In this document: piece by piece, positions 7,975-19,288 of the stretch
Layout of the letters: each line of letters opens with the position of its first letter
Numbering within the stretch: the first letter of the stretch is position 1
From: Pelagibacteraceae bacterium AG-325-C10
GTDB taxonomy: Bacteria; Pseudomonadota; Alphaproteobacteria; Pelagibacterales; Pelagibacteraceae
DNA length: 49,848 bases
Assembly (NCBI GenBank): GCA_003282975.1
Contig: QBYD01000007.1
Span: forward strand, 1-49,848
Direction: 5' to 3'
Notes under the pieces: model-generated
Told to the model about the DNA's origin: nothing
Seen by the model: only the letters and a program-made list of their open reading frames with translations
Database searches by the model: none
Program-made: the position numbers and the translations under genes

Positions 7975-9123
7975 ATGACGAAAAGTAACCTAAAAGTAGT
8001 TAAATCTACTAAAGATCAAGAAATGGATATCAAAGAAAAGAACAAAGCATTAGATGCAGCAATAGCTCAGATTACGGACAATTTTGGAAAAGGTTCCGTG
8101 ATGAAGCTTGGCCAAAGAAGAGCAATGGATATTGAGTCTGTGTCAACAGGATCTTTAAGTCTTGATTTAGCTCTTGGAATAGGTGGATTACCAAAAGGAA
8201 GAATTGTTGAAGTATATGGACCAGAGTCTTCTGGAAAAACAACATTAGCATTACAAGTTGTTGCTGAAGCTCAAAAAGCTGGTGGAATTTGTGCATTTGT
8301 TGATGCTGAACATGCTCTGGATCCAGTTTATGCAAAAAAATTAGGTGTAAATACAGAAGAACTTTTAATTTCACAACCAGATGCTGGTGAACAAGCATTA
8401 GAAATAGCTGATACTCTTGTTAAATCAGGATCTATTTCAGTTATAGTAATTGACTCTGTTGCAGCTTTAACACCAAGAGCTGAAATTGAAGGCGAAATGG
8501 GAGATCATCATGTTGGTCTTCAATCAAGATTAATGAGTCAGGCTTTAAGAAAACTTACAAGCTCAATTTCAAATACAAATACAATGATGATTTTCATTAA
8601 CCAAATTAGAATGAAAATTGGAGTTATGTTTGGAAGCCCAGAAACAACATCAGGTGGAAATGCATTAAAATTCTATTCTTCAGTTAGAATGGATATTAGA
8701 AGAATTGGTGCAATTAAAGATAAAGATGAAATTATTGGTAACTCAACAAGAGTTAAGGTAGTTAAAAATAAAGTAGCACCACCATTTAAAGTTGTTGAGT
8801 TTGACTTAATGTATGGAAAAGGGATCAGTAAAATGGGAGAACTCGTTGATCTAGGTTCTAAAGCAGACATTATTGAAAAATCAGGAGCATGGTATGCTTA
8901 TAAGGGCGAAAAAATAGGTCAGGGTAGAGAAAATGCCAAAACTTATCTTGCTCAAAATCCTAAAGTAGCTGCTGAAATTGAACTGTTAATAAGAGAAAAA
9001 GCAGGTGTAATTCAAAAAAAGATTGAGGGGAACCCGCTAGATCCTGAAAAAGCTGCAAAAGATCAAATAGAAGATCCAAAGGCAGAAAAGAAAGAGGAAG
9101 TAGTTCCTACTAAAAAAAATTAG
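7975..9123 (+). CDS. recA: Recombinase RecA
   Basis: A full-length 382-residue RecA, the ATP-dependent strand-exchange protein and SOS co-protease. Walker [10 protein letters not shown] is at 82-90, followed by the conserved [10 protein letters not shown], Walker [14 protein letters not shown]1 ([14 protein letters not shown]) and L2 ([22 protein letters not shown]). The N terminus has about 25 extra charged residues before the core, and the tail is highly charged. It has its own promoter and SOS box and ends in a strong terminator at 9146-9173, so it is monocistronic. Confidence 0.98.
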   Translation: MTKSNLKVVKSTKDQEMDIKEKNKALDAAIAQITDNFGKGSVMKLGQRRAMDIESVSTGSLSLDLALGIGGLPKGRIVEVYGPESSGKTTLALQVVAEAQKAGGICAFVDAEHALDPVYAKKLGVNTEELLISQPDAGEQALEIADTLVKSGSISVIVIDSVAALTPRAEIEGEMGDHHVGLQSRLMSQALRKLTSSISNTNTMMIFINQIRMKIGVMFGSPETTSGGNALKFYSSVRMDIRRIGAIKDKDEIIGNSTRVKVVKNKVAPPFKVVEFDLMYGKGISKMGELVDLGSKADIIEKSGAWYAYKGEKIGQGRENAKTYLAQNPKVAAEIELLIREKAGVIQKKIEGNPLDPEKAAKDQIEDPKAEKKEEVVPTKKN

Positions 9124-9145
9124 TTAAAGTCATCTTTAATTATTA

Positions 9146-9173
9146 AAAGGCGCTTAAATTAAGCGCCTTTTTT
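9146..9173 (+). terminator. Rho-independent terminator after recA
   Basis: A perfect 12-base inverted repeat (AAAGGCGCTTAA, 9146-9157, with its complement at 9159-9170) contains a GC-rich GGCGC core and is followed by more T. The innermost pairs would open to make the loop. It begins 22 bases after the recA stop. Confidence 0.9.
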
Positions 9174-9221
9174 CCCTTACTGTTATCTAGACATAAAATA
9201 AAAAAGCTGTATTTTAAAAAT

Positions 9222-11888
9222 ATGGCAGGCAAATCATTAAATGAAATAAGAGATACATTCTTAAAATATTTTGAAAAGAATGATCATAGAATTGTAGAGT
9301 CTAGTAACTTAGTCCCCAATAATGATCCAACCTTAATGTTTGCTAACTCAGGAATGGTTCAGTTTAAAAATGTATTTACTGGTCTTGAGAAAAGAGATTA
9401 TGTTAGAGCTACTACATCACAAAAGTGCGTAAGAGCAGGTGGAAAACATAATGATTTAGAAAATGTTGGCTACACTCCAAGGCATCATACTTTCTTTGAA
9501 ATGTTGGGAAATTTTTCGTTTGGAGATTATTTTAAAGAGCAAGCAATTCATTATGCATGGGATTTAATCACTAGAGACTTTGGAATAGATAAAGATCGTC
9601 TATATGTAACGGTTTATCATGAAGATGATGAAGCTTTCAATTTTTGGAAGAAAATAGCGGGTTTTAGCGATAATAGAATAATTAAAATAGCTACTTCAGA
9701 TAATTTTTGGTCAATGGGCGAGACAGGCCCATGTGGACCGTGTTCTGAAATCTTTTTTGACCATGGTGATCATTTACAAGGTGGGTTGCCAGGAACCAAA
9801 GATGAAGATGGTGATAGGTTTATAGAAATTTGGAATTTAGTTTTCATGCAGTTTGAACAAGTTACAAAAGATAAAAGAATAGAACTTCCAAAACCATCAG
9901 TGGATACAGGAATGGGACTTGAAAGAATTGCAGCTTTATTACAAGGAACACATGATAATTATGAGACAGATCATTTTAAAAAATTAATTAGTTCTATTTC
10001 AGAATTTACAAAAGTTAAACTGAATGAAAACAATATTTCAAGTTTTAGAGTTATCGCTGATCACTTGAGAGCAAGCTCATTTCTTTTAGCAGAGGGAGTG
10101 CTCCCCTCAAATGAAGGCAGAGGATATGTTCTCAGAAGAATTATGAGAAGAGGGATGAGGCACTCTCATTTATTAGGATCTAAAGAACCAGTTTTTAATA
10201 AAATTTTTGACTCACTTAAAGAAGAAATGAAAAGTAATTATCCTGAGTTACAAAGATCAGAAACATTAATTAAAGAAACTTTAAAAATGGAAGAGGAAAA
10301 ATTTTTAGTTTTATTAGATAGAGGAATTAAAATTTTAAATGAAGAAATATCAAAGATTGATAAAGTTTTACCTGGAGAGGTAGCATTTAAATTGTATGAT
10401 ACGTATGGTTTTCCATTAGATTTGACAGAGGATATATTGAAAAACAAATCCTTAACGGTTGATCAAAATAGGTTCGATGAACTGATGAAAAAAAGTAAAG
10501 AGCTTGCAAAAAAGAATTGGAAAGGCTCAGGAGACAGTTCTGAGGAACAAATTTGGTTTGGAGTCAAAGATAAAGTTGGACCAACAGAATTTTTGGGGTA
10601 TGAATTTAATCAATCAGAAGGTGTTATCTTATCAATCGTAAAAGATAACAAAGAGACTGAAAAATTATCTGCTAAAGAAGAAGGAGCGATTATAACCAAT
10701 CAAACACCTTTTTATGGAGAGTCAGGAGGTCAGCTTGGCGACACAGGAACAATATCGGTAGGAGAATTTATATTTGAAGTAACCGATACTCAAAAACAAC
10801 TCGGTGATTTATTTGTTCATCACGGAAAATTAAAAAATGGAGAGTTCAAGATTAACGATATTGTTGAAATGAAAATTGATGAAGAAAGAAGAGCTAATTT
10901 AAAGGCTTATCATTCAGCAACACATTTATTGCATGAGTCTTTGAGGAGAACATTGGGAAAACATGTTATGCAAAAAGGATCACTCGTTGCTCCAGATCGT
11001 TTAAGATTTGATTTTAGCCATATGAAACCAATAACAGATGACGAATTAGTAGAGATTAATAAAATAGTAAACGAATATGTAAGAAATAGTACTGAAGTTT
11101 CTACAAGAATTATGACACCAAAGGCAGCCATAGAAAAAGGTGCATTAGCCTTTTTCGGGGAAAAGTACGGTGACGAAGTGCGAGTAGTTTCAATGGGTAA
11201 TGAGAAAAATAGCTATTTTTCTACAGAACTTTGTGGGGGAACCCATGTAAAAAATACTGGAGATATTGGTAAATTTAAAACAATTAGCCAATCGTCGATA
11301 GCCGCAGGAGTAAGAAGGATAGAAGCATTAAGAGATAAGCAGCTAGAAGATTATATTCAAAATAAGGAAAAACTATATTCACTATCGGCAGAAAAAGACG
11401 AAGAAATGATTAAAGAGCTCTCTTCTCAAATCATTAAACTAGGTGGAAAGCCAAATCTTGAAAATATGGATTTAAAGGGATCAATTAAAGATCTTTCAAG
11501 ACAATTAGAGCAATTGAGTGTGAAAAATGTTTTAGAAGATAAAACAAAAAATATTATAAGTGACGGAGTTATCAAAGATATAAAAGTCAGATTTCAAAAA
11601 GTTCAAGATTTACCTCCTAAAGATTTAAGAAAATTAGTAGATAATGGAAAAAAAGAATTGGAAGAGGGTATAATTATTGTGTTTGCTATTAAAGATGACA
11701 AGGTTGGAATTGCTGTAGGCGTAACCGATACATTAATTAATAAATTTGATGCTGTTAAATTTGTAAAAACTGGTTCTGAAATTATTGGTGGTCAGGGTGG
11801 AGGTGGAAGAAAAGATTTTGCACAAGCAGGTGGTCAGGATAAATCTAAAATTGATGAAGCTTTTGAAAAACTTAAAACTTTAATTTAA
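9222..11888 (+). CDS. alaS: Alanyl-tRNA synthetase
   Basis: An 888-residue class II synthetase of normal length that charges tRNA-Ala. The aminoacylation core has [19 protein letters not shown] and GDYFKEQAI; the editing domain has the zinc ligands H564 and H568 in HSATH and C671/H675 in CGGTH; the C-terminal DHHA1 domain ends with a [16 protein letters not shown] loop. Its last 9 bases overlap the convergent icd end, leaving no room for a separate terminator. Confidence 0.98.
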   Translation: MAGKSLNEIRDTFLKYFEKNDHRIVESSNLVPNNDPTLMFANSGMVQFKNVFTGLEKRDYVRATTSQKCVRAGGKHNDLENVGYTPRHHTFFEMLGNFSFGDYFKEQAIHYAWDLITRDFGIDKDRLYVTVYHEDDEAFNFWKKIAGFSDNRIIKIATSDNFWSMGETGPCGPCSEIFFDHGDHLQGGLPGTKDEDGDRFIEIWNLVFMQFEQVTKDKRIELPKPSVDTGMGLERIAALLQGTHDNYETDHFKKLISSISEFTKVKLNENNISSFRVIADHLRASSFLLAEGVLPSNEGRGYVLRRIMRRGMRHSHLLGSKEPVFNKIFDSLKEEMKSNYPELQRSETLIKETLKMEEEKFLVLLDRGIKILNEEISKIDKVLPGEVAFKLYDTYGFPLDLTEDILKNKSLTVDQNRFDELMKKSKELAKKNWKGSGDSSEEQIWFGVKDKVGPTEFLGYEFNQSEGVILSIVKDNKETEKLSAKEEGAIITNQTPFYGESGGQLGDTGTISVGEFIFEVTDTQKQLGDLFVHHGKLKNGEFKINDIVEMKIDEERRANLKAYHSATHLLHESLRRTLGKHVMQKGSLVAPDRLRFDFSHMKPITDDELVEINKIVNEYVRNSTEVSTRIMTPKAAIEKGALAFFGEKYGDEVRVVSMGNEKNSYFSTELCGGTHVKNTGDIGKFKTISQSSIAAGVRRIEALRDKQLEDYIQNKEKLYSLSAEKDEEMIKELSSQIIKLGGKPNLENMDLKGSIKDLSRQLEQLSVKNVLEDKTKNIISDGVIKDIKVRFQKVQDLPPKDLRKLVDNGKKELEEGIIIVFAIKDDKVGIAVGVTDTLINKFDAVKFVKTGSEIIGGQGGGGRKDFAQAGGQDKSKIDEAFEKLKTLI

Positions 11889-13094
11889 TTTTTTTTTAAG
11901 ATTACCATCAATTTCATCTAAAAATTGATTGGTAGTTAAATATTTACTAGATGGACCCACAAGTATAGCAAGATCTTTAGTCATTGAACCATCCTCAACA
12001 CATTTAATACAAACATTTTCAATAGTTTGAGCAAATTTAATTAACTCATCATTGTTATCTAGTTTTCCTCTATGAGCTAGACCTCTAGTCCATGCAAAAA
12101 TAGATGCAATTGGATTCGTAGATGTTTCTTTACCCTGTTGGTGCATTCTATAATGTCTAGTAACTGTTCCATGAGCAGCTTCAGCTTCCATTACTTTTCC
12201 ATCTGGAGTTAACAAAGTACTGGTCATTAAACCTAAAGAACCATATCCTTGAGCCATCGTATCTGATTGAACATCACCATCATAATTTTTGCATGCCCAA
12301 ATATATTTGCCACTCCACTTCATTGCACATGCAACCATGTCATCAATTAATCGGTGTTCATATGTTAAATTATTTTTTTCGAAATCGTCCTTATATTCAT
12401 TGTCAAAAATTTCCTGAAATATATCTTTAAATCTCCCATCATATTGTTTGAGAATTGTATTTTTTGTAGACATATAAACTGGCCATTTTTTTATTAATCC
12501 ATAGCTAAAACAAGATCGTGCAAAGTCACCTATTGATTTATCTAAATTGTACATTGAAAGCGCTACACCAGGGCCAGTAAAATTAAATACCTCATATTTT
12601 ATCTCATTTTTCCCGTCTTCAGATGTCCATTTTACTTCCATTTTACCTTTGCCAGGTACCTTAAAGTCAGTTGCTCTATATTGATCACCAAAAGCATGTC
12701 TTCCAATTACAACAGGATCTGTCCATGATGGAACAAGTTTTGGAATATTTTTGCAAATAATAGGCTCTCTAAAAACAGTACCGCCAATAATATTTCTTAT
12801 GGTACCATTTGGAGATCTCCACATTTTTTTTAAGTCAAACTCCTCAACTCTAGCTTCATCAGGAGTTATTGTTGCACATTTTATACCTACACCCACTTTT
12901 TTTATTGCATTAGCTGAGTCAATTGTGATCTGATCGTCAGTGTTATCACGACTTTTCATTCCTAAATCGTAGTATTCAATTCTTAAATCAAGATATGGAA
13001 GAATGAGTTTGTTTTTTATAAAGTCCCATATAATTCGAGTCATTTCGTCACCATCTAACTCTACAACTGGGTTATTTACCTTGATTTTACTCAT
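11880..13094 (-). CDS. icd: NADP-dependent isocitrate dehydrogenase (eukaryotic-like type II)
   Basis: A 404-residue homodimeric-type IDH converting isocitrate to 2-oxoglutarate, CO2 and NADPH in the TCA cycle. The start [14 protein letters not shown], the substrate-binding SPNGTIRN, and [28 protein letters not shown] and [12 protein letters not shown] are all characteristic of the type found in alphaproteobacteria and mitochondria, not the E. coli type. It is transcribed convergently to alaS (9-base overlap) and divergently from psd, with 76 bases between the two starts. Confidence 0.97.
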   Translation of the reverse strand: MSKIKVNNPVVELDGDEMTRIIWDFIKNKLILPYLDLRIEYYDLGMKSRDNTDDQITIDSANAIKKVGVGIKCATITPDEARVEEFDLKKMWRSPNGTIRNIIGGTVFREPIICKNIPKLVPSWTDPVVIGRHAFGDQYRATDFKVPGKGKMEVKWTSEDGKNEIKYEVFNFTGPGVALSMYNLDKSIGDFARSCFSYGLIKKWPVYMSTKNTILKQYDGRFKDIFQEIFDNEYKDDFEKNNLTYEHRLIDDMVACAMKWSGKYIWACKNYDGDVQSDTMAQGYGSLGLMTSTLLTPDGKVMEAEAAHGTVTRHYRMHQQGKETSTNPIASIFAWTRGLAHRGKLDNNDELIKFAQTIENVCIKCVEDGSMTKDLAILVGPSSKYLTTNQFLDEIDGNLKKKLN

Positions 13095-13170
13095 TAAAAT
13101 AATTTTATCTTATTAATTGAATTTGATTGGTTTATATACATATTAATCAAAAATTAGCAATTAGAAGAAT

Positions 13171-13818
13171 ATGTTTAGCAAGATATTTCCACCAATACAT
13201 GCAGAAGGTTATAAGTTTTTAATAATTTCTGTAATTGTTACTTTAGTTCTTTTAGCCTTTAGTGGTTTTTTAGGAACCTTAGGAATTCTTTTGACGATCT
13301 GGGTGTATTATTTTTTTAGAGATCCAGAAAGAATTATAATTGAAGACGATAACTATTTGGTAAGTCCAGCAGATGGTGAAGTGATTAAAGTTGAAGAAGT
13401 AGATGGACCTAAAGAAGTTGGTTTAGAAAATCAAAAGTTTAAAAAGATAAGTATATTTATGAATGTATTTGATTGCCATGTAAATAGAACACCTTGCTCC
13501 GGAACTGTTGAAGAAATTTTATATAAACCTGGAAAATTTTTAAATGCATCGTTTGATAAAGCTAGTGAAGATAATGAGAGAAATTATTATAAAATTAAAG
13601 ATAATGCAGGAAATAATATTATTGTTGTGCAAATAGCAGGCTTGATTGCAAGACGGATTGTTTGTGAAACAAATAACGGTCAAACACTTAGTCAGGGAGA
13701 AAGAATTGGTATGATTAGGTTTGGAAGTCGTGCAGATGTCTACTACGAAAACTATGATCCTTTAGTAAAAGTTGGCCAAAAAACAATTTCAGGTGAAACT
13801 TTATTAGCTAAAAAATAA
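13171..13818 (+). CDS. psd: Phosphatidylserine decarboxylase proenzyme, short type
   Basis: A 215-residue short-type Psd that makes phosphatidylethanolamine. It has an N-terminal membrane segment pair (near 14-46), FFRDPER, SPADGEV and the self-cleavage site GS at 185-186 in IRFGSRADVYY; S186 would become the pyruvoyl group of the alpha chain. The next gene makes its substrate. The start lies 76 bases from the divergent icd. Confidence 0.96.
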   Translation: MFSKIFPPIHAEGYKFLIISVIVTLVLLAFSGFLGTLGILLTIWVYYFFRDPERIIIEDDNYLVSPADGEVIKVEEVDGPKEVGLENQKFKKISIFMNVFDCHVNRTPCSGTVEEILYKPGKFLNASFDKASEDNERNYYKIKDNAGNNIIVVQIAGLIARRIVCETNNGQTLSQGERIGMIRFGSRADVYYENYDPLVKVGQKTISGETLLAKK

Positions 13819-13820
13819 TT

Positions 13821-14624
13821 ATGGAACAGCCCAAAAATAATCTCAAAGTAATTTCTGAGAAGAAAAATGTAAGAATGATCTTACCAAACATGTTAACCTT
13901 AATAGGTGTTTGCATAGGGCTTACATCGATCAGGTTTTCTTTTAATGGACAGTTTGATCTTGCTATAATAGCAATTATTTTTGCAGCATTAATTGACGGA
14001 TTAGACGGAAGAATTGCAAGACTAATTAAAGGGACATCAAAAGTTGGAAAAGAACTAGATTCTTTAACTGATATGATAAGTTTTGGTGTAGCACCAGCAT
14101 TTATTATGTATTTTTGGACTTTAAGTTCACTTGGAAGATTAGGCTGGTTGATATGTTTAATTTATGTGATTTGTGTAGCTTTAAGATTAGCAAGATTTAA
14201 TATTAATTCAAACCAAGAACCATCTTGGAGAGACAATTTTTTTGAGGGAGTTCCATCTCCAGCTGGAGGAATTTTAGTTTTAACACCATTAGTTATTAGT
14301 ATGACAAATTTTGACTTAGTTAAAATTGACAATAATATTATTGCTCCAATTTTTTTTATTGTTACATCTTTGTTATTGATAAGTAAATTTCCGACATACT
14401 CATTTAAGAAAATAGTTATTCAGAGACAAACAACGATTTTTTTATTATTTGGAATTGTATTATTTTTTGGATTTATTCTTATTTACCCTTTCATAGCAAT
14501 CTCAATAAGCGCTATTATTTATTTACTGATGCTTCCAATAAGCTATTTTCATTATAATAAATTAAAAAAGCAAAATGCTGATAAACCTAATTTGGAAGAC
14601 GATGATTTTGAAGACATTTTATAA
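13821..14624 (+). CDS. pssA: CDP-diacylglycerol-serine O-phosphatidyltransferase
   Basis: A 267-residue integral membrane protein of the CDP-alcohol phosphatidyltransferase family, making phosphatidylserine from CDP-diacylglycerol and serine. The diagnostic motif DG-x2-GR-x2-R...G-x3-D-x3-D runs from D59 to D84. About eight membrane segments are visible. It starts two bases after psd, and its stop overlaps the next start, so psd, pssA and the glycosyltransferase-like gene form an operon. Confidence 0.95.
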   Translation: MEQPKNNLKVISEKKNVRMILPNMLTLIGVCIGLTSIRFSFNGQFDLAIIAIIFAALIDGLDGRIARLIKGTSKVGKELDSLTDMISFGVAPAFIMYFWTLSSLGRLGWLICLIYVICVALRLARFNINSNQEPSWRDNFFEGVPSPAGGILVLTPLVISMTNFDLVKIDNNIIAPIFFIVTSLLLISKFPTYSFKKIVIQRQTTIFLLFGIVLFFGFILIYPFIAISISAIIYLLMLPISYFHYNKLKKQNADKPNLEDDDFEDIL

Positions 14625-15523
14625 TGAAGGAAAATGTTATTATATCTCTAGCAGACTCTAATTACTTTGATCTATTAAATGAATTAGTCGACTCGATAAA
14701 ACAGTTCAAAGAGTGTGAAAATACTGCAATTTGTATTATGGATGCAGGGCTGACTGATGAGCAAAAATCAATTTTATCATCAAAAGTAGATGAAATAAAA
14801 CCAGCAGATTGGGATATTGAAGTTCCTGATTTTAAAATTAAAGGAAGAGAGTGGTTAAAAAGCCAAGTATCCAGAGCTTTTTTACCAAAATATTTCCCTA
14901 ATTATAAAAAATATCTATGGATAGATGCTGATGCTTGGGTTAACTCTTGGGAGGCGATTGAATTATATTTTAAAGGTTGTGAAAATCAAAAATTATCAAT
15001 AGCAACATCAGCTGACAGAGCTTATGGAAGAGTTTTAAGAGCAGAATGGTTTATTGGAAGTTTAGCAAAAATTAAATCTCAAAATTATAAACATGCAAAA
15101 TCATCTGGTTTTTCAGAAAAAATTGCAAGACAAGTTGCTCTTAAACCACATTTAAATATTGGTGTTTTTGCATTAGAAGAAAAAGCTCCTCATTGGGAAG
15201 TTTGGCAAAAAAATTTAAAGATTGCCTTAAAAGCAGGAAAAATTTGGGGCTCAGAACAAATTGCTATGAATATTACAATCTATTCAGATAACCTACCGGT
15301 AGAAATATTACCTGCTTATTGTAATTGGACACATATTGATGGAATTAAATTTGATGAAAGCAGAAATACTTTAGTAGAACCCTATTTACCAAATCATCAA
15401 ATTGGCATTGTTCATTTTGCTGGAAAAAATAATGACGCAATAAGAAATAATAAAGATCATATTTCCAAAGTAGAAACTGTTGATGGCAAAACAGTAGATA
15501 TGAAATTAAGATTTAGAAATTAA
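14624..15523 (+). CDS. GT8-like glycosyltransferase, acceptor unknown
   Basis: A soluble 299-residue protein. The N-terminal part (NVIISLADSNYFDLLNELVDSI) and a YLWIDADAW motif near 105-113, which supplies the DxD metal-binding signature, resemble family 8-like GT-A glycosyltransferases. Further conserved-looking blocks are KPHLNIGVFAL, WGSEQIAMN and GIVHFAGKN, the last two common to GT8 active sites. There is no signal peptide. It is translationally linked to pssA (TAATG) and abuts rlmE, so a role in decorating a membrane lipid is a possibility suggested only by position. Confidence 0.6.
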   Translation: MKENVIISLADSNYFDLLNELVDSIKQFKECENTAICIMDAGLTDEQKSILSSKVDEIKPADWDIEVPDFKIKGREWLKSQVSRAFLPKYFPNYKKYLWIDADAWVNSWEAIELYFKGCENQKLSIATSADRAYGRVLRAEWFIGSLAKIKSQNYKHAKSSGFSEKIARQVALKPHLNIGVFALEEKAPHWEVWQKNLKIALKAGKIWGSEQIAMNITIYSDNLPVEILPAYCNWTHIDGIKFDESRNTLVEPYLPNHQIGIVHFAGKNNDAIRNNKDHISKVETVDGKTVDMKLRFRN

Positions 15524-16135
15524 TTGAAAAAAAATAAAATTTCAAAAAATTGGGTTTATAAACAAAGAAGAGATACTTATGTTAAACAATCTAAAGTTGA
15601 TGGATATAGGGCGAGATCAGCCTATAAATTAATTGAAATTGATGATAAATTTAAAATATTCAAAGGTGGTATTACAGTAATAGATATTGGAGCTGCTCCT
15701 GGAAGCTGGTCTCAATATGCTGAAAAGGTTACAAAAAGTGGACGATTGATATCTATAGATTTAAAAAAAATGGAACCCATTGGAAATACTGTTCAAATTC
15801 AAGGAGATTTTACAGAACAAATAATTCAAGATGAAATAAAAAAACATACTACTACTAATGTAGATGTTGTTATGTCAGATATGGCGGTAAATACTACCGG
15901 AATTAAGAATATAGATTCAATTCAAACTGGAGAGTTATGCAAGGAAGCCATGTTTTTTGCTAAAGATTTGTTAAAAGGGAATGGTTTTTTTATTTCTAAA
16001 ATTTTTATGGGAGGTACTTTTAACGAAATAGTCGCAGAAGGAAAAAAATATTTTAAAGAAGTTAAGGTTTTCAAACCTAAATCTAGCAGAAAAGACTCTA
16101 AAGAGAGTTTTATAATATGTAGAAATCTTAGATAG
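15524..16135 (+). CDS. rlmE: 23S rRNA 2'-O-methyltransferase RlmE (FtsJ)
   Basis: A 203-residue RlmE/FtsJ methylating the A-loop uridine of 23S rRNA. It shows RARSAYKLIEID with catalytic K35, the SAM-binding DIGAAPGSWSQ (54-64), SDMAVNTTG and a final KIFMGG block that holds the last catalytic lysine. The start is TTG, directly after the preceding stop; no ATG exists that keeps the conserved N terminus. Confidence 0.93.
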   Translation: MKKNKISKNWVYKQRRDTYVKQSKVDGYRARSAYKLIEIDDKFKIFKGGITVIDIGAAPGSWSQYAEKVTKSGRLISIDLKKMEPIGNTVQIQGDFTEQIIQDEIKKHTTTNVDVVMSDMAVNTTGIKNIDSIQTGELCKEAMFFAKDLLKGNGFFISKIFMGGTFNEIVAEGKKYFKEVKVFKPKSSRKDSKESFIICRNLR

Positions 16136-16172
16136 AGACTTTAAATTTAAAAGGAATCGTATATAAAAGATC

Positions 16173-17249
16173 ATGGTTCCTATAAAAGAAGCGCTTACCT
16201 TTGACGATGTTACACTAGCGCCAAAATACTCAGAAATTCTTCCTTCAGAAGTAAATACTTACGTAGCATTAACAAAATATCTTAAATTAAAAATACCTTT
16301 GTTATCATCAGCCATGGATACGGTAACAGAGAGTAAAATGGCAATTGCAATTGCAAAAGCCGGAGGAATTGGCGTAATTCACAGAAATTTAAATGTTAAA
16401 GAGCAAATTATAGAAATCAAAAAAGTAAAAAAGAAAAAATTATTAGTTGGAGCTGCAGTCGGTGCAGGACCAAATGAATTTACAAGAGCAAAAGCTTTAG
16501 TTAATGAAGGAGTAGATTTAATAGTCGTTGATACAGCACATGGTCACACAAAGAAAGTTGCAGAAATTATCAAATTTATTAAGAAAATTAAAAATAAAAA
16601 AATTGCATTATGTGGTGGTAATATTGCTACACCAGAAGCTGCAAAATTTTTAATAAAACTAGGAGTTGATATAATTAAAATTGGAATTGGACCAGGCTCG
16701 ATTTGTACTACAAGACTAGTTGCTGGTATTGGTGTACCTCAATTGAGTGCGATATTATCAGTTAGAAATGGGATTAAAAATAAAAATATAAAAATTATTT
16801 CTGATGGCGGAATTAAATATTCAGGAGATTTAGCAAAAGCTTTTGCAGCTGGAGCAGATGCAGTGATGATAGGGTCTTTGTTTGCTGGAACTGATGAAGC
16901 GCCAGGAAAGTTAATAAAAAGAAATGGAAAATTGTTTAAAAGTTTTAGAGGAATGGGATCTGTTGGTGCAATGAATAAAGGATCAGCAGACAGATATTTT
17001 CAAAGTAAACAAAAAGATACATCGAAATATGTACCAGAAGGAGTTGAAGGATTTGCAAAGTATAAAGGTGATGTAGGTAGTATTTTATATAAATTGATAG
17101 GAGGACTCAAATCCTCTATGGGTTATCTTGGATCTAAAGACATTTTAAAACTTAGAAATAAACCTAATTTTGTGAAAATTACTAAAGCAGGTTTTTATGA
17201 GAGTATGGTACATAACGTTGATGTAATTAAAAACGATAGTAAATATTAA
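16173..17249 (+). CDS. guaB: IMP dehydrogenase lacking the CBS (Bateman) module
   Basis: A 358-residue IMPDH, about 130 residues shorter than the usual 488. It keeps the catalytic barrel: [10 protein letters not shown], catalytic C178 in [26 protein letters not shown], the R274-Y275 dyad in SADRYFQ and YVPEGVEG of the flap. Between [11 protein letters not shown] (near 78) and LLVGAAVG (near 90) only about a dozen lysine-rich residues remain where two CBS domains normally lie. The flap with RYFQ separates it from GMP reductase, which is naturally of this length. It converts IMP to XMP with NAD; the GMP synthase is two genes downstream. Lack of the allosteric module should remove purine-nucleotide feedback. 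Confidence 0.9.
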   Translation: MVPIKEALTFDDVTLAPKYSEILPSEVNTYVALTKYLKLKIPLLSSAMDTVTESKMAIAIAKAGGIGVIHRNLNVKEQIIEIKKVKKKKLLVGAAVGAGPNEFTRAKALVNEGVDLIVVDTAHGHTKKVAEIIKFIKKIKNKKIALCGGNIATPEAAKFLIKLGVDIIKIGIGPGSICTTRLVAGIGVPQLSAILSVRNGIKNKNIKIISDGGIKYSGDLAKAFAAGADAVMIGSLFAGTDEAPGKLIKRNGKLFKSFRGMGSVGAMNKGSADRYFQSKQKDTSKYVPEGVEGFAKYKGDVGSILYKLIGGLKSSMGYLGSKDILKLRNKPNFVKITKAGFYESMVHNVDVIKNDSKY

Positions 17250-17686
17250 TGCGCAAAATTTTAAAAATATTATTTTCAATTATTATATTTATTACAAGCT
17301 CAACTCTTGTGTTTAGTAAAGAAAATTTTTTTAATGAAGGATTAAAAAAATATCAAGATAAAAAATATGAGGAAGCAAAATTTATTTTCGAACGAAATAT
17401 AGTTTATAATCCAAAGGATGCTAAAACATATTTGTACTTAGCTAAAATTTATAATCATCAAGATGATCAAAGAAAAGAAGAAAATAATTTAGAGACAGCG
17501 TTATTAATTGACCCAAGTAATGAAGAAGCATTATTGATGTCAATGAAAGTTGCCTTAAAAAAATCAAATTATTCAAAAGTAAAAACTTTATCTGAAACCT
17601 TCGTAAAAGTTTGTAACAAGTTATGTGATGAAAATGATCAAATTCAAGAGTCTCTAAAAAACATAGAACCAAAAAATGAGTCTTGA
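17249..17686 (+). CDS. Exported small TPR-repeat protein
   Basis: A 145-residue protein with a signal peptide of about 23 residues (ending TLVFS) and three TPR-like helical pairs: [38 protein letters not shown], and [23 protein letters not shown]. It should act in the periplasm as a protein-binding adaptor. It overlaps the guaB stop (TAATG) and runs 11 bases into guaA, which ties it by translation to GMP synthesis genes although no metabolic link is evident. Function unknown. Confidence 0.75.
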   Translation: MRKILKILFSIIIFITSSTLVFSKENFFNEGLKKYQDKKYEEAKFIFERNIVYNPKDAKTYLYLAKIYNHQDDQRKEENNLETALLIDPSNEEALLMSMKVALKKSNYSKVKTLSETFVKVCNKLCDENDQIQESLKNIEPKNES

Positions 17687-19238
17687 TCAAAGTCTTGGCA
17701 AAATTTTAATTGTTGATTTTGGTTCACAATTTACTCAATTAATAGCAAGAAGAGTAAGAGAAATAGGAATTTTTTCTAAGATTGTAAGTCATAAAAAAAT
17801 TAAATTAAAAGATATTGACCAGACTATTAAAGGAATAATTTTGTCTGGAGGCCCACTAAACGTTTATCAAATAAACAAATACTCATTTGATAAAAAAATT
17901 TTACAATTGAATATACCAGTTTTGGGCATTTGTTTTGGACATCAAATACTTTCAAAACTTAATGGTGGCAAAGTTAAACATTCAAAACATCGCGAATTTG
18001 GATTAGCAAATATTTATAAAAAAAATAACAGTCTTTTAATCTCTAACTTTTTTAAAAGGAGTAATACAAAAAAAGTTTGGATGAGTCATGCAGATCAAGT
18101 TTCAAAAATACCAAAAAATTTCAAGGTAGTTGCTTCAAGTACAAATTCTAAATTTGCTATTGTTGAAGATAAAATAAAAAAATTTTATGGAGTTCAGTTT
18201 CATCCCGAAGTTACACATACTGAAAATGGAAAAAAACTAATTAGTAATTTTGTTTTTTTAATTTGTAAAATTAAAAAAAATTGGTCATCAAAAGATCAAA
18301 AATTACAATTAGTTAAAGATGTAAGAAGTCAAGTAGGATCAAATAAAGTGATTTGCGCTTTATCAGGTGGTGTTGATAGTAGTGTAGTTGCTCAACTTCT
18401 TAACAAAGCTATAGGTAAAAAATTATATTGTATTTTTGTTAACACTGGTCTTTTAAGAAAAAATGAGGAAATTCAAGTTGTCCAAACTTTTAAAAAACGT
18501 CTAAAAATGAATCTAATTTATGTGAATGCTGAAAAAGAATTTTTAAAAAAATTATTAAATGTTTCAGATCCTGAAAAAAAGAGAAAAATTATTGGTAATT
18601 TATTTATTAAAATATTTGAACGTTATGCCAAGAAGATTAAAGATGTAAAATTTTTAGCTCAAGGAACCCTTTATCCAGATTTAATTGAAAGTAAATCTGT
18701 TACAGGAAGCCAAACTTCAAAAATAAAGTCTCATCACAATGTTGGAGGCTTGCCTAAAAGAATGAAATTGAAACTTGTTGAGCCATTAAAGTTTTTGTTT
18801 AAAGATGAGGTAAGAAAGCTTGGTTTAGAATTAAATTTAAGTAGTGAAATTATATCAAGACATCCTTTTCCTGGTCCTGGTCTTGCAATTAGAATGCCTG
18901 GAGTAATAACAAATGAAAAAATAAAAATTTTAAAAGAAGCTGATCATTATTTTATTCAAGCATTAAGAGATCATGGACTTTATCACAAAATATGGCAAGC
19001 TTATGCAGCCCTATTACCCGTTAAAACAGTAGGTGTTATGGGAGATAATAGAACTTATGAATATTTATGCTTGTTAAGAGCAATCACTTCTGAGGATGGT
19101 ATGACAGCTGATTTTTATGAATTTAAAAAATCATTTATGCAAACTATCTCAAATAAAATTGTTAATAGCATTAGAGGTATTAATAGGGTGGTTTATGACG
19201 TTACCTCCAAGCCACCTAGCACTATTGAATTAGAATAA
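17676..19238 (+). CDS. guaA: GMP synthase (glutamine-hydrolysing)
   Basis: A 520-residue two-domain enzyme converting XMP to GMP. The glutamine amidotransferase triad is C86 (GICFGHQ), H176 and E178 (FHPEVT). The ATP pyrophosphatase domain has the PP-loop SGGVDSS (230-236), and the dimerisation domain ends with the standard KPPSTIELE. The protein is unusually rich in lysine, as is IMPDH here. The ATG chosen overlaps the TPR gene by 11 bases and gives the conserved ILIVDFGSQ at 10-18. Confidence 0.97.
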   Translation: MSLDQSLGKILIVDFGSQFTQLIARRVREIGIFSKIVSHKKIKLKDIDQTIKGIILSGGPLNVYQINKYSFDKKILQLNIPVLGICFGHQILSKLNGGKVKHSKHREFGLANIYKKNNSLLISNFFKRSNTKKVWMSHADQVSKIPKNFKVVASSTNSKFAIVEDKIKKFYGVQFHPEVTHTENGKKLISNFVFLICKIKKNWSSKDQKLQLVKDVRSQVGSNKVICALSGGVDSSVVAQLLNKAIGKKLYCIFVNTGLLRKNEEIQVVQTFKKRLKMNLIYVNAEKEFLKKLLNVSDPEKKRKIIGNLFIKIFERYAKKIKDVKFLAQGTLYPDLIESKSVTGSQTSKIKSHHNVGGLPKRMKLKLVEPLKFLFKDEVRKLGLELNLSSEIISRHPFPGPGLAIRMPGVITNEKIKILKEADHYFIQALRDHGLYHKIWQAYAALLPVKTVGVMGDNRTYEYLCLLRAITSEDGMTADFYEFKKSFMQTISNKIVNSIRGINRVVYDVTSKPPSTIELE

Positions 19239-19288
19239 TTTTATAACTATAAACTATTTTAATTAAGTTTTAAAATCAATTTTAAAAA

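Noticed and set aside
8072..8398. Open antisense frame inside recA
   Set aside because: Shadow of the recA codons; low-complexity Leu/Gln/His composition and no start signals.
16173..17249. GMP reductase instead of IMP dehydrogenase
   Set aside because: Length fits GMP reductase, but the SADRYFQ and VPEGVEG flap and the VAGIGVPQ loop are IMPDH features, and guaA is nearby.
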